Positions 1 through 13,700 of a DNA stretch of 64,000 nucleotides are shown piece by piece. Under the pieces are notes generated by a model, which worked only from the letters and a program-made list of their open reading frames with translations, did no database searches and was not told the DNA's origin. Position numbers and translations under genes: made by a program. Position 1 is the first letter of the stretch. Each line of letters starts with the position of its first letter. Source of the stretch: Lingula anatina (taxonomy: Eukaryota; Brachiopoda; Lingulata; Lingulida; Lingulidae); the NCBI RefSeq assembly GCF_001039355.2, contig NW_019775347.1, positions 64,986 through 128,985 of the forward strand, given 5' to 3'.

Positions 1-2826
1 GATAATTTGAGGGTATTTTTTCATTCAAGACAAAATTCAATAACTATGATGTGTGACAAAAGAGACTTTACAAAGCTTTACGTGTACTTAGATATATTCC
101 AGTAACCTATGGAGATAGGCTAGCGACGTAATTGTAACCTCAACAGGCAGTGTCCCCGATGAAAGCAAGCACCACAATAAACACTGAAAGGCGGGGTACA
201 AAAATTAACTTTTTTAAATATCGATTACAACATGCTGTACAATGACTGAGTCGTGAAAGGGGTTTTGGACTTCTTTGCGTTAAAAACAAATTCATTTCGA
301 AATCAAAAGAGCATTTTTTGGGGGGGCGCGTGTGTGTGTGGGGGGGGGGGGGTAAATATCTGTCATCACATAAATGATGCATAGAATAAAGAAAACATTT
401 TTACTTATTCTAGAGTTGGAGACATTAACTATTTAAAACTTACATGGTATTTTTCAGACTTTACAGAATTCCAAACTTGGCCTCTCCAGGGAACATGTGT
501 TGCATGAGTTGTACAGTTTACTTTTTCAGACAATTCACAGCATTTTGTGTATATTTGAGTCTTTGATGCCTGTCTAAGGTCAGTTCATTTGTGCACTGTT
601 GTCATGGTTGCATTGTTAAAAAAAAGTGACATTTTCAGTGTCATATGACAGTAAAGTGAAACATTGAAGTATTGAGTTGCTTAATGTATACTTTATCTTC
701 CCTTTAGCAAAATTAGGTTGTCACAGTATTCTGGGGTGGAGGTGGGGGGCAAGGCACAGAATTGGAAATACTGTTTTATTGATAATTTAAAAGTGGTTCT
801 TTGTCAAGAATATGTTCCCTTATCTGGTTTACCTTTGAATATGCTATTAAAAGCATTTGATGATGAACTACCACTGTCAATATTTAATGAAGCTCTGCCA
901 AGTTTCCCTGCCTTTCAATGTATCTGGCCAATGCCAGACAATCAAGATTTTATGAACATTTAAGTGTTTTCATTATATAGACAGTCAGGTTGTACCATCT
1001 AAATTGGGGAGTTGATTGTCACCAGGAAGGAGAAAATAATTAATCGATTTACAGCACATTTGCATCCAGAAAGCTTCTGATTTGTCTGATAAAAAAGTTA
1101 TTGATCGAGTGCAGTTTATCATGGTAACTGCCAACATAGCCCTACCACTCTCAGCAAATGGTGGAAAGAAAAAAAAAAAAAGAAGGGGAAATGGAATCAT
1201 TTTGCCTGCTTTGCTCTGAATTGGCTGTAAACTAAGCAATAAGCATATAGGTCGGTTGTATTGATTGTGGGTACCTTGTGACATAACTGGAGCACCTGCT
1301 TCAGCTTAGCATGGAAGATGGCTTCTAATTATTGTATTTGTTTGCTTCATTGCAGTGCTAGCTGATAAAAACATGAATGGCAGCAAATCATTTAAAGAGA
1401 GATTTTTTTTATTCTAGGTGGATATGATAAACTTTATTTTCTGTATCTAATCAAAGGAACATTTTCATTGAGTCCTATTTCCTTCATTATACCTTATTAA
1501 TCACCCTGTCATTCTTCCATTTGTCTGTTCAGAACTGTGGTTTTGCTGGCTTTTGTGCCTGCACCTTGATACTTGTTAGGCACATTGGTTATAAGTTATG
1601 ACAAAGATATGTTGTAAAAACTTTGATTATTATTTCCTCCCTCTGTCTATCAAAATTTATTAAAGGTCAGGTGATGATACTTAGTAGGAACATTGGTCAT
1701 GACCACTAGAAGTGCCTAATAAATATTCTGGTCAAAGTTCAACCCCACCCTAAATTTGAATTTGTTTTAAATTGCATATTTGCAGTGTATTCATTTTTAC
1801 ATATTGTATAGTGTAAATTCTAAAGGAAAAAAAGGTTAAGTTACTACAAAGTTAAATCGAAAGTCTTACATGAACATTTCAATATTGATATTGGATTTGA
1901 CCTTTGGCCATTTATTCAAGGTCAAAGTGGGATTGGAGATTATGAAGTTATAAATATTATTTGTTGTATAAATGTCAGGACTATAGACATTTATATTATG
2001 ATTGATACAATGGATATTTCATTTCTGACCCAGGATTATGATGTTAATATATGCCACTTGAACACAGAGTGCAGTTTTTAAGAAAAATATATTGTCTGCC
2101 ATCTTATGTCATACAGCAATAAATGTTCTACTTCAGTTATGCTCCTGGGGTAAAAAATGGCCACAATAGTGTTATCTGTTATGTGAGGTTTAGTGGGTGT
2201 AGGGTTATTGTACCACCAGCGTTAGCGCTGGCGGTACACATGGTTTTAGTCCCGTCCGGTTCGTTCCGCCGGCTCCGCCGCCATGTCACCGTTACCGCTT
2301 CTCCTCCTAGACTACAAGGGCCTGCGTACCCATCTCTTGGATTTGGGTCACCTATAATCTAATTTATCACGTTTGTGACTGTTCTAGTTTATGCATGATG
2401 TTTTTACATAAAAGTAACATTAATTTTGACTGAATGACTGATTAAACAGCAGGATAATTACCGCAGTTAACATTGTTGCTGCTTAATCAGTACCTCATAA
2501 AGGAAATACCTTTTCACCAAAATGTTGACTCACTTAACAAATGGCAGCTTCAGTGTGCCTTTTATTTAGAAATGAAAACGAAGACATCATCTCAGTAAAT
2601 TAATCTCATGTTTCACATTGACTTGCCCAAAGTTACAGGATGAATTCTGGGCTCTTGATCTTTAGCTTGTCTTTACTGATAAACAAAAGGGTTCTAATTT
2701 TTTTTTTTTATATTTCATAACTAATTACTGAAACTCTTATTTAGCTCTGGTCACCCCTATTTGATTCTTACAGAGATCCCACCTTATCCCATCAGTAATA
2801 TAAATATGTTACTCTTTTTTTTTCAG
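1..2826. other. LONP1 intron (partial), no coding exon seen
   Basis: This stretch precedes the last LONP1 exon. I found none of the conserved upstream Lon motifs in it, so it is read as one long intron ending in a pyrimidine tract and AG at 2826. It holds a run of G at about 340-352 and a small GC-rich island at 2203-2350. The short open frames (for example 718-963 from a TTG) match nothing I recognise. Confidence 0.6.
2203..2350. repeat. GC-rich island with short hairpin
   Basis: In a strongly AT-rich intron this block is GC-rich. It begins with a near-perfect inverted repeat at 2203-2230: arms of 12 bp (GTACCACCAGCG and CGCTGGCGGTAC, one mismatch) around a TTAG loop. It may be a fragment of an interspersed repeat. 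No family was recognised and no complete tRNA-like A/B box pair was found. Confidence 0.35.
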
Positions 2827-2973
2827 GCAAAGCGTGTGGACGTGAACTGCATCATGCTGCCTGCAGAAAACAAAAAGGACTTTGCCGACTTGCCCAACTT
2901 TATCACTGAGGGGCTCGAGGTTCACTTTGTAGATAACTACCAAGAAATATACGATACTGTTTTTGATTCCTAA
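2827..2973 (+). CDS. LONP1: Lon protease homolog, mitochondrial: last exon (C-terminal 48 aa)
   Basis: This is the final exon of the mitochondrial ATP-dependent Lon protease, which degrades damaged matrix proteins. It opens after a T-rich tract and AG at 2825-2826 in phase 0 and ends at TAA 2971-2973. The 48 residues contain [12 protein letters not shown] and [19 protein letters not shown], the conserved end of the Lon proteolytic domain (human reads [12 protein letters not shown] and [13 protein letters not shown]). The catalytic Ser/Lys dyad lies in earlier exons outside the window. The tail after EIYDTVFDS is shorter than in human LONP1. A possible poly(A) signal AATAAA is at 3561-3566. 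The neighbour downstream is a synaptotagmin on the opposite strand. Confidence 0.9.
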   Translation, partial: AKRVDVNCIMLPAENKKDFADLPNFITEGLEVHFVDNYQEIYDTVFDS

Positions 2974-5900
2974 CAGACTGGAAAGCCTGTCATCTGGCAC
3001 TGGCATCAGACTTGATTTGCCAAGATAATAGTCTGTACATTCTCAAAATACACCAACATTAACATGGATAACGTCTTACTTCCCTAGTGGTCTGTGTCAG
3101 TTAAAAATGTTTTCACAGGAAGGAGATGTTTAGTATAACCATCTGAATCTGTCAAAAATGCACAACATTATTGATACATTTATCTTGGATTTCAATTTAA
3201 CAGAGTGGCTTTCGTGTAACATTATGATAATGCTTCTGCTTTGGGCATCTTATCTGACTGATCAAGCTGTAAAAAATGTTGAAATTTGACTTTAATAGTA
3301 TTTGACCTCAACTGTGCAAATTATATAAACCCAGTGTACTGCTAGAAGAATTAAGTAAATTGGAAATGAGGATTTTTAAACCTGCCCAACAGGAATATCT
3401 CAATTGTATTTTGTGTGAATACATTTCCCTGAATGACATGTCCTCAAAGGCCATTTTTGGCTTTAAAAGGTAAGCTTTTTTTTTTTTTTTTTTTTTTCTC
3501 GGAAGGTTTTGTATTTCAAGTTGATATGTGGGCAATTATGTAGGAATAGTAGAGATAATCAATAAAATTGCATTAACGCTATATATTGCGTTTCTGCACT
3601 TATTTACCTTCTTTGTTTTCCGACTTGTTCATGATTTTGCAATTTCTTTTTTTTTTTCTTCAAAATTCATAATGATGATTGGCAAAGAAAGCACTGTGGA
3701 TAAACGCCTTGATAACCTCCGCGAGGAGATCACTGGTACTTGTTTCCCCAAGTTGCGTTCCAGGTAATCTTGTTTTCCTAGATACCCATCTAACCTTAAG
3801 CTGGCTCTGAGTCTAAGAAGGCTGGACGGTCGAGCAAGAAATGGATATGTCAACTATTTCACCTTTTTAGACAACGAACCCAGAATAATACTAATAAAAG
3901 GGCCATACAAGTTTCGTTATTTTATAATGTCAATGTATTGTTGGAGCGATAATGCAACAAATGTGACTAACGCTAAAATTATCACGTTGTCAACACCCAG
4001 AAAAACAATGTTACTGTAACAATACAAAGATACTCTGACAACTTTTTTCTATCGGTAAATTCGACAACATTTTGCAGACAGTGTAGCGGCATTTCCTTCG
4101 AGCTACAACTGCAATATTGTCGTCTCCTGGAAAACTTTCATACAGGTCAGTTTCCTGTGTAGTGAGAAGAATTACCGTCCTGGCAGCTGCCGCCTGCTCA
4201 GTTGCCTTGATCGACAAAACGGTACATAAAAGATTATTAAAGTAAAATCCACTTTACCATCCGTAGTCTCACGTATGTATCAATTATGGTTCATAGATAA
4301 GTTCAGTAAATCTTGACAAAAATATATTATTTATAACAAACAGTGGTGCAGTAAATAAAGTTTATTATTATCATCATTATTATTAAATCATATTGGCACA
4401 ATATACAGTTAGTTGTATTTCCAGAAAACTATATAAACCAATACATCCAGAGTCACGAGCAGTTGGCGAAAACCAGTTATAAGCGGATTAGGCGCATGCT
4501 TTTTAATTATTACTCGGAACAAAAGTGCACACTTGGTTCATCTTGAAACCTTGGAATGGGTTCACCTATTTGACGTGGCTCTTTGTCACCTGTGATCATT
4601 ATGGATGGGGCTTCTTCGAAACGCGTGACTCTGTTGTATTTAAGAAACTGGCGAATTATAGTTTTTCGTCTGAAGTTGTGAACGTATAACATGATGTTCC
4701 AGTCTGTGTCAAGTTACTTTTGGGAAACTTGCAATGATTCAAACTTGTCAAGACTTTTGTTTGAAAAATGTTATAACGAAAGGCATATCTAACTATAATA
4801 AACAAGTCCGCTAATACTTGGGAGTTTCATGATACGCAAACTGCAGTAAGGTTTAGCCCCGGTAGGGAACGGCAGAAGCCAGCACTTCTCCATCCTGCGA
4901 GTACATATTAACTGCTTTTTTGGTCCAGTTAAAAGCAGGATATTGCTATCGCCTTGCCGGACGTTCGCGGCAACCTGCCGCGGTATGATTCATATTGGAA
5001 TTTAATTCACTTTCGCTCAGATGGAAATAGCTCGCCAACAACGCATAACCCACTTTCGTAGAGCTTTATCGAAAGTCAATGATAATGTAGTTTGTGCAAT
5101 TCTTTCCAAAGTTTCGATCTAAAATCCAGTTTCACTTCCTTGGTTTGAATTCGTGTATTAAATGTTTCAGTGAAAATGGGCGTCTGAGGTTTAAAAAAGT
5201 ACCTAGATGATTTATACAGTGTATTATTTGATTGGCTAAAGTAGATCGTAGTAAATTGTACATATCTCCACAGTTTATAATATAATCATTTTAGACGTTA
5301 ATTACAAGTTCAATAAATGTAACCAATTAACATTCGGCACACTGAATAATATTTATGCTGAAGATTTAACAAGAGACCGTAATTTTCCTCTGTTTCGTTC
5401 TAATGTAGCATCTTTATTATTATTAATTATTATTATTTTTGACATGGTACTGCCTGTAGGCCTAATACATAATCTCACAAATTCTAAATACATATCCCAA
5501 CTTTTAAAATGTCAGTAAAAGATATAACAGAAATATTTGAACATGCCTTTACCAGCATAAGACAATAACAATATACAATTTCGATCTATAACGCTATACT
5601 TAGTGTACTTACGTCATGCTTTACATATGCACTGGCGGCCTCAGGATATCAAAACGGGAGGGGGACAAAGAGACGATCAGCCAGGTTAAACACCCCCTCC
5701 TCCGTCAATAATAATTGATCCATATAAAACAAAGCTATGTAGTCGGCAATGGAGGTGGATTCGCAGTTCTGTTATGGAATGGGGGGGGGGGGGGGGGGGG
5801 GGGGGGGGAGAGGCATTGAAGATGCCCGAGACATGAATTTGTGTGTGTGCATGTGTGTGTTAGTGTATGTGTAGATATATATACAAGAAAAGTTTTCGTA

Positions 5901-6116
5901 TTCGCTATAATATTTTTTCTCAATAAAACACGTAACATAAGACGTCGCTGCTATTGCGTATCCGGAATTCTACATGATAGCCAAAGCTAAAGCATATTTC
6001 CGCGTTGGAACCATCAGCCACGACCTTTCATTATATAATACTCTCGTTGGTAAGGCTTATTCATTTGCGGCACCCTAGAATCTATATATATATTTTTTGT
6101 CCGTTTGAAGTAATGT
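2974..6116. other. Convergent intergenic region LONP1 / synaptotagmin
   Basis: It holds the LONP1 3' UTR (candidate AATAAA 3561-3566) and, on the minus strand, the synaptotagmin 3' UTR. A T-run lies at about 3478-3497 and a run of 28 G at 5781-5808. A short GC-richer segment at 3670-3765 is open in + frame and followed by a good donor, but no partner exon was found. The minus-strand frame 4510-4692 is open for 60 codons without recognised homology. Confidence 0.5.
5781..5808 (+). repeat. Poly-G tract (28 G)
   Basis: There are 28 consecutive G, followed by A and further purine. The length may be imprecise in the assembly. It lies in non-coding DNA downstream of the synaptotagmin gene and could form a G-quadruplex. 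Confidence 0.9.
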
Positions 6117-9100
6117 TCATTCTTTCAGTTTGTGCCACTGTGCAATCTGTTTTCTGGGACAGTTCACCACTTCACTCCAGTGGCACAATTCATTCCCCTT
6201 AGTATGTACACCCAGGTCCAGTCTGCCTATGACCTCATTCTTGGTGACACGATCGTAGTCTAAGAGAAGCAGTTCCAGACCAATGTTTTCGAGGCCTTCG
6301 TTCGACGGTACGTCAAATACGAAAGATTCGTTGAAAACTGGATTGACGGTTCTTTTCTTGACGTGGGTTTTCTTTTTCGCAACACGTTGGCCGTCGTATA
6401 ACAAATAAATCTTTACATATGGATCTGGAAAAAGAAGATGAAGAAGATAAATTACACTATTTCATACATATATAATGATCCATTTTATAATGACATTTAA
6501 CGTTCATAATATATATTTATTGCACGACATTTCGTGTGTTGATAATTTCCTCCACCAGATTCGTCTAGCACTGAGAATAAACAGTAATGGCCAACGGGAG
6601 GTTAATTCTTTTTTGTCTGATATTACAAAATGCCTAACATAATTTTTGGTAGTGAATAAAAACGTCACGGGCAATGGGAAACTTCAGATATCCAAAGCTT
6701 TTCTTAAACTCTGTTAGATGTAAGATAGACAAAGTAATTATAGTACCATTACACATCCCACGAGACAAGCCTTGCGACCAGTGCCAATAACACAAAAGTA
6801 ATATCCTTTGACGTATTGGCTGCCATGCAAATATTTTGTTTGTATCTATTCTAATGTAGAGTTGACATGCCAGGCTTCCAGATAGTTTGCTATCATCTCG
6901 ATATTCTCAGAGTTCACCATTTACGTAGTTCCATCAGTTAATTGGAGATCGCAGTCAGATATAGTTTCTACAGGAAATTGGGTTGGCTTTGCATAATATG
7001 CAGGAACACAGCTACAGGTCGCTCAGATTCACATTATTTGAAGCAGGCTGTCTTTTACTAGATACACCAGCCGCATTTACTAATGTTATAACAGTATTTA
7101 TTCTTAGGTTCGCGGTAGCAATAAAACAGACTGTGGTGGGCGGTACTCGAAATTTTTGGTTTGCTCTAATTACAGCGGTCGCGCTAATTGGCAGTCAGTT
7201 TCTGCTTAGAGAGACCCTGATATCTTCTTAAATCTATTACTTTTGATTTAAGTGAGTTCTGATGTTTTGGTTACCAACCCTGAGTAAAGTGGTTCATTAA
7301 TTATTATTGGCCTCGAGGGAGGGTTTCTGCACTGTGACGCCATATTGATATTGGGACAGTAAAATATTTGTGTCGGTGTCATTGTCGGCGTGAAGGGTTA
7401 CTTTCGTACGTGTGCTTCTCTGTATAATGTGTGACACATTGACAAGAGAATACATCTACTGGGATGTTTCACATCGCACTTGACTAGTAATCAGGTCGAT
7501 ATATCAATAGCTTTATTTGTATAATCATGCCTGAATTATTGGCAGCAACTCGTGTCGTGGGAATGGTATTACTGCCAACCTGTTGTGTCTTTGATATTAA
7601 CCACCACTTGCGCGTCTTTGCCACATCCGTTATTTCACGCCGATTCATCAGACAGGCCATTTTAAATCTAACAATTAAAGGAGTTACTTGTGCTATTTTT
7701 GTATGGTGTCCAATTTTATTTTTCGCTTAGTTTAAAAGTAACGAATGCATATTCTCTGTGCTTACCCAACTGTTGTTATCTTCACATTCATTTTCCATTA
7801 GCAAACGTGTAAGTTCACAAATAGATCTTAATACTTGCAGTAGCATATGTCTAACTTTATAATTATCTCTCAATAATATCCTTTTACTGCTATATCTTTC
7901 GTTTTATCCTTGCAAGGAATACGCTTACGTAATATGTGAAATACGCAATGTAGGCCGTACAGATTCTGCGATTAAATTTTAATTTAAACAACGTGTAGGT
8001 GAGGTTTTTGAAGTGTTTCAGTAGAATTTGAGCTGTGCATGATGGCGAATATTTATGAGTTTCCATTATAAACTAACCACAATTACACTGCGAGGCTTGC
8101 GTTTCACGAGTCACTTCACATCCCCTCCTGGTAACGCGCCCACACAGCCTAATGCGCCAGACTTTGAGAAACTCCGTTTCTAGACAGCTCTTGTTTTTTT
8201 CTATATATTTCATTGGATTCTGCAATTCGCGTGACCCAGGAGAAATGGCCCCATCAAGCACTGAATCAAAAACCCATAAATCACAAGTAATCAGATTTCC
8301 TGACAGAAGATGCAGGATAGGTATTGATATAACGTGCGCATTATGACAAAACACAATCGAATCCCTTGTTTGCTACTGGTTCTAATGCCAATACGAAGAC
8401 ATTTCCTTATTATGTAAACCATGACATTTATATAAATGAAATATTATTGTTAAGATTATTAGTAGAATGGGTTAATCATTACTTCGTCTTGGTGATAGCT
8501 ATTTCTAGTCATTCTGCCCTAGTACCTTAGAAATGCCCACGCCGAACAGGCATTGCCATTCAAAGATAATGTCACACATTCCCAAAAGTCGCGTGTTATA
8601 TTAAGCAATTATGCACCAACGAAAGTTCTTGAATGAAAATACTTAGGGTTTGGATCTTATAGAACCAGCGGTGGTAATGATCTCGGTTTCCAAAATGTTG
8701 GAAGTTTAAGGTTAAGAAGAAAATTAATTCTAGGAATTATTATATATAGACCTGCTTCATTGCGCCGCGGGAAAAAAAACAGCTAAATTTAGGAATGAGG
8801 AGCGGTATGACATTTTACATGCCGTGTTGCATCATCGTTTGAAACGCCATTACATGACTGGGATTTCATGTCATTCTGCAGCTGTTTGAAGGCATTTCTT
8901 GAAACGACACCGCCACCTTATTTATAAAACTATCTCCGTTTATGTACATTACACTATGAAAACTGATTGTTTTTTTCTACTTCAGGCACCTTGAGGCATT
9001 CCTATGAATTTGCATATATATTATACATTCAACAGTCAAATATAAGTTCGAATCTAAAAGAAAGCAGCAAAGCTGTAAAATGTACAGAAATAAAGCAGAA

Positions 9101-10738
9101 AATTACTATGATAGTGTACAAAACAATATAACATGATGCTTAACAGCATAAATCACCAGCAATTTTAATCATATCTTACTGTTATTACGGCCATTCAGAA
9201 AATCTAACTAGTACAGGGCATCAGGCCCATGGGAGTTCAAAGTTCCACCTCAAAAATCCCATTGTGTGAAAAGTGACTTCTTCACAAAATACTGCATAAC
9301 TTCAAGAACAAAAGTCCAATAAATAGCTGTTATTCTAATTTGGCCTGTATTTTGGTACCATAAATCAGTCCAGTAAACTGCAAGATAATAAGCCACACTT
9401 TTTTACATTTATTTCGTTAACTGTGAAAAGTACACGGGGACGCCGCCGACGACGACAGACGCAGGTGATGGCTGAATGTATAGATATACGGTGTCTGTAC
9501 ATAAAAATACAAATATGACTTCTACTTCATTGGTTCGAATGACAAGCAAGCGTTTCGACATGCGTGCATGTAAATCAATTTACGGAGATGTCGTAAAGTT
9601 AATCAAAATGCGGTTTCATCTACCTATGTCACCATCAATCATTTCTTCTACGACCATACATCCACCATATCCGTATTAAGGCAACGACGCCTTCATAATC
9701 AAATTTCAGCTGTTTTATTGACGCTATAAATTGAAGAAAGTGGTTTTATATGTATTGCCAATAATGCCTCGTTTACTGGACTGAAGCAGTCATTAACCAC
9801 AAGACGGTGAACATGATGTCACCAACAGATACGTAATTAGAAACTCTTATTTATTTTTATCCCCTCGGCATTATACAGTAAATTCAATTTTGTTTGCTTT
9901 AACATGCGCGTTTTGCAATAGTCTCAAAACACTGGGCTCATGTAGCGGATTATCTCCACTTGCAGACGTAATATTACTATTCAGTCATGCGAATAAGAGC
10001 ATTGACGTGAGCACTTCGGCCTGCCTTCATTCCAAGGAATATTGGATTTGCCAGAGGATATTAGGAGACAAAGGTCACTCACTCAGACGAAAATTGCTTT
10101 GCCGAGAGTGTATTTGGTCGACTATGCTTTTCAAATGAAGTTTCCAAGGAAAGAGAAGAAAGCATTACAGTGTAAAACCTTCCTCACGCCAGTGGATTCT
10201 AAAAGGCACGTAGATACTGTGAGGCCTATCAACTGGTCATGTTTGATTGGGTTAATATCGACTTTATTTCCCGTAATTCGATGTAAACAGAAAAAAATCT
10301 TTTCATAAAGATGCCTCTTCTAAGCCTCAATGTCACATTACCTGTCGCTTGGGATTTGACTAATTGTCGTATTCAGAAATTCAGAATGGCCTTCGTGATT
10401 TCAGCCATGTACGCCGAAGCAAACAAATTGGTGAATTTCAAAACGCGCTGAACTAAAAATATTTGCAGTTTTGCTGCCGTTTAAAGTAAACCCATATAAT
10501 TGTTATAGTTTTTTTATTCCTTACACCTTTTTTATCATCAATATTTGCTATGTTTTATACATATATTCAATAATTGTAATAGCATTATGCACAGAGAGAG
10601 AGGGAGAGGAGATGTACACGGCAGATGTATGTATACACTGTACGCATTGGTAAAATAACATTGTTTTAACATAATTGTTTCTCTTTATTTTTACCTTATT
10701 ACGTTTTTAGACATAGAGACCCTTCATTGACTTTTCCA

Positions 10739-10792
<54 letters not shown>

Positions 10793-13700
10793 CCTTTGCG
10801 TACGGAAAATGAGATATTGGAAAACCTAGAAGCATTCTGGACAAGTCGATTACTGTCTGGTCGGTAATGCCATTATGTTAATAATTGTGCTGTCTATTCA
10901 TTGCTTTTTATTCATAATTCTGGCGCTATTTGGATTACGATCACGCTATTAACTTGCCAAAGAATACAACATTAGAAATCCAACACTTCAGAAAGAAGTG
11001 AAATGCTTAGATCCCAAGTTATCTAAGGTAATTTTGTTCTCATTTTCCTCTGCTTTTCCTTCTTTAGTATAGATCTAAATTTAAGGCGTAATAAAACCAA
11101 CTAACAGGAGGAGTACTAGTTAAATACGACATAACTTTCATTTGCTACATTAAACCTAAATAGATTGTATAGAACATAAGTCTGGAATACATGATATCTA
11201 CGAAGACAAATTTAAGAATTTCAAAACGCGCTTAATAAAAGCACTTCTTGTTTTGCTGCCGTTTAAAGAAACCCCGGACTGGCTTTATGGTTTTTAGTCT
11301 CTCACATCTTCTTAATCAAAAATATTCGATATATGTAATATATATCTATTGAATAAATTGCCCTAGTAGGCCTATTATGTCTCTCTCTTTACATACATAC
11401 ATATATACAGAAGACATTAACTTTACCTGTACACAGTTAATGAAGTACAACTAGAAGTAGTAACATACACGTACATGTACCTGACAGGCCGGTGACGTCC
11501 ATCTTGGGGAGATCTCTGGCCTTCAAGATGACCACAGTCAATCTGTTGGCCACCGGCTGATAACACAGGGAGACCAATAGTTCCCCGCGTCCCTGGGTTA
11601 CTATCTGGAACAAATGGGAGGTTAATCTATACTAACAGGGAGGAGTATATGGTGTTATGATTTCCCTTAATATAGACCTGCATCACATTAGATATGTGTA
11701 CAAAGATATTATACAAGGTACGCGTACATCTACAAATATAGACTTTGGCTTATGCGACATTTTGTTTTGCAGACTTTACAGAGGTCTGTTGCCGTGCGCA
11801 AAACAACAATGAAAACAACGAAAGCAAAAGTCTATAATTGCTTTATTGTATAATTTAATACCTAAAAGTAAATACCCTATAGGATAACATCATAAGATGC
11901 AACTTTGGTATCACCCAACACCGCTGTGGTCTGATTAATGAGGTTTCCTTTTCTTTGATTGGCCAAAAATCGTTGATATGATGATGTCATTCGTCAATAT
12001 AAAGTTTTGGTGATGTCGCCCTCGGTCAATGTCATTTTTTATCATAGCTCAAATTCATGTACTTAAAGCCAATATTTATGCTCATTATAATTACTGATTG
12101 TGAAATAAATATGCTATGCGAAACGCCCGCGTTCCATTGTTTCAATCTCTTCCTATTTCAAACTACGGCTTGGATAGAATACACAAAATTCTCAAATAAA
12201 AATAAATTACCAGCACCAAACACAGAACGGTGTGTTATGCAATTAAAACAGAATAAATCATTATTTCTTGCAAAGCTGTGGACGAATCTTTTGAAAACTA
12301 TGAATACTTGTCAGTGCAGCGTTTCTTTTGTATGAGTTCCTCAAGCCAGCGACGTTCAAATTGAAAGCCGTATAAAATGCAATACCCAGGCGACTAGATC
12401 TCAACGGAATTTCGTTTGTTTTCAGCAAAAACAAAATCTGTTTGACTAACCTTCTGTCATAATAAGTGTCTGGCATCTTTTTTGTAAGATACTAACAATA
12501 CAGCATCATGCCTAGTAGTCTATCATAGGTGTCAAGTTGTAGAGCATTTACGTCTGTATTGATTGTTGAAAAAAAGAATGGTTGTAATTCAATTAGAGTA
12601 TATGTAGACACTAATCTTACCTTCTGTTGCCGAGGAACAATTTCTTTGCAGATGGTTTTCTCTTTATGACCCAGTTCCACGTCTGCGAGAGGATACACCA
12701 CTTCCCCTATGATTTCATCCCTCGAGAAACGGTCAAAGCTGACAACAACAAAATGGAAGGTGATGCTTTGAAGCTGATTCACACTGATCCCGTAGAAAGT
12801 AAAAATTTCGTCGTACGTTGGGTTCAAGGTTTTTCTGAGTACTCGTGTTTTCACTTTGTGTCTCTTGTCAGGGAGGAGCTGCAGTTTGATGTAAGGATCA
12901 GCAGTAACATTTGCAGGATCTTTAGCCGGCAGGTCACACGCTCTCAATATGGTGACGACAAGAGACATCTTCTTCTGGTCATATTGTACCGTGAAGTGAA
13001 GTGTCCCAAGTTTTTGCTTCTTTTCCTCCAAATATTTTTCCATGGTCTTTTCGTCATTTTCAGGGGTAAAGTCCCCCTTTTCGCTCTCCATGTGATAGGC
13101 CTCTCCCTTGAACTGCTGGGATTCTAGGTGTTGATGTAGAGGCCCAGAAGAAGATGGCGGAATCTTTTTGTCAGGCACCATTGGCTCCAAGCGCTGTCCA
13201 TGGCCCGGACATACCGGGCTTTTCATGGAGATTGAAGACGCGCTGGATTTAAGGCTAGTGCTGCTGAGATCTTTCTTGGGTGCACGTTTAAAAGCCGCCG
13301 AGGCATAGTCTGGGTGATGTCTAAAGGCAAAGCGGCGTCTGTAGCAGGTTATAAAGCAGATGGACAAGGAGACGAGGAAAGCCAAACCACCAAAACAGAT
13401 TCCCAGAATGGCACCCACGTGTACTGAAAAATATATATTTAATCAACTTATTTTAGAAAAATCTCAAAATGACTCTGACTAATTTAATATGTCACACATT
13501 ATGTTTATCACAATTGGAGATATAATGGTCCCTACGTAAGTCAGCCATTATATGTTGTCCTTGTCATATTCGCCGGCCTCGATTCAGATGTTGTTTAAAA
13601 TTCGCAGACTGTAAATATATATTTGAAAATACTGGTCTACAAAATTACTTTTGAGCATCAGTTTGGTATATGTAGTGACTGCCCACTGACAGTTGAAATA

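Larger units (their letters stand above)
6425..11480 (-). other. Third synaptotagmin intron (5 kb)
   Basis: This intron splits C2B at the Asp of SDPYVK (phase 1). It has no recognisable coding exon on either strand. It contains a CT/CA microsatellite (10739-10791) and the first copy of a local repeat pair (10411-10580 and 11198-11360). Open frames such as those at 9890-10308 look like chance. Confidence 0.6.

Noticed and set aside
718-963. 81-codon plus-strand open frame
   Set aside because: Starts at TTG, has no recognised motif and lies in the LONP1 intron.
3669-3740. C/D snoRNA-like start (ATGATGA box)
   Set aside because: No D box or terminal stem at the right distance.
7872-7885. ATATCCTTTT, a match to the U12 AT-AC donor
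   Set aside because: It is on the strand opposite the synaptotagmin gene and has no exon or branch site around it.
9890-10308. Two overlapping plus-strand frames of 82 and 88 codons
   Set aside because: No homology, no splice context, and they sit in a synaptotagmin intron on the other strand.
12627-13127. 166-codon plus-strand frame
   Set aside because: It is the antisense shadow of the synaptotagmin C2A exon on the minus strand.
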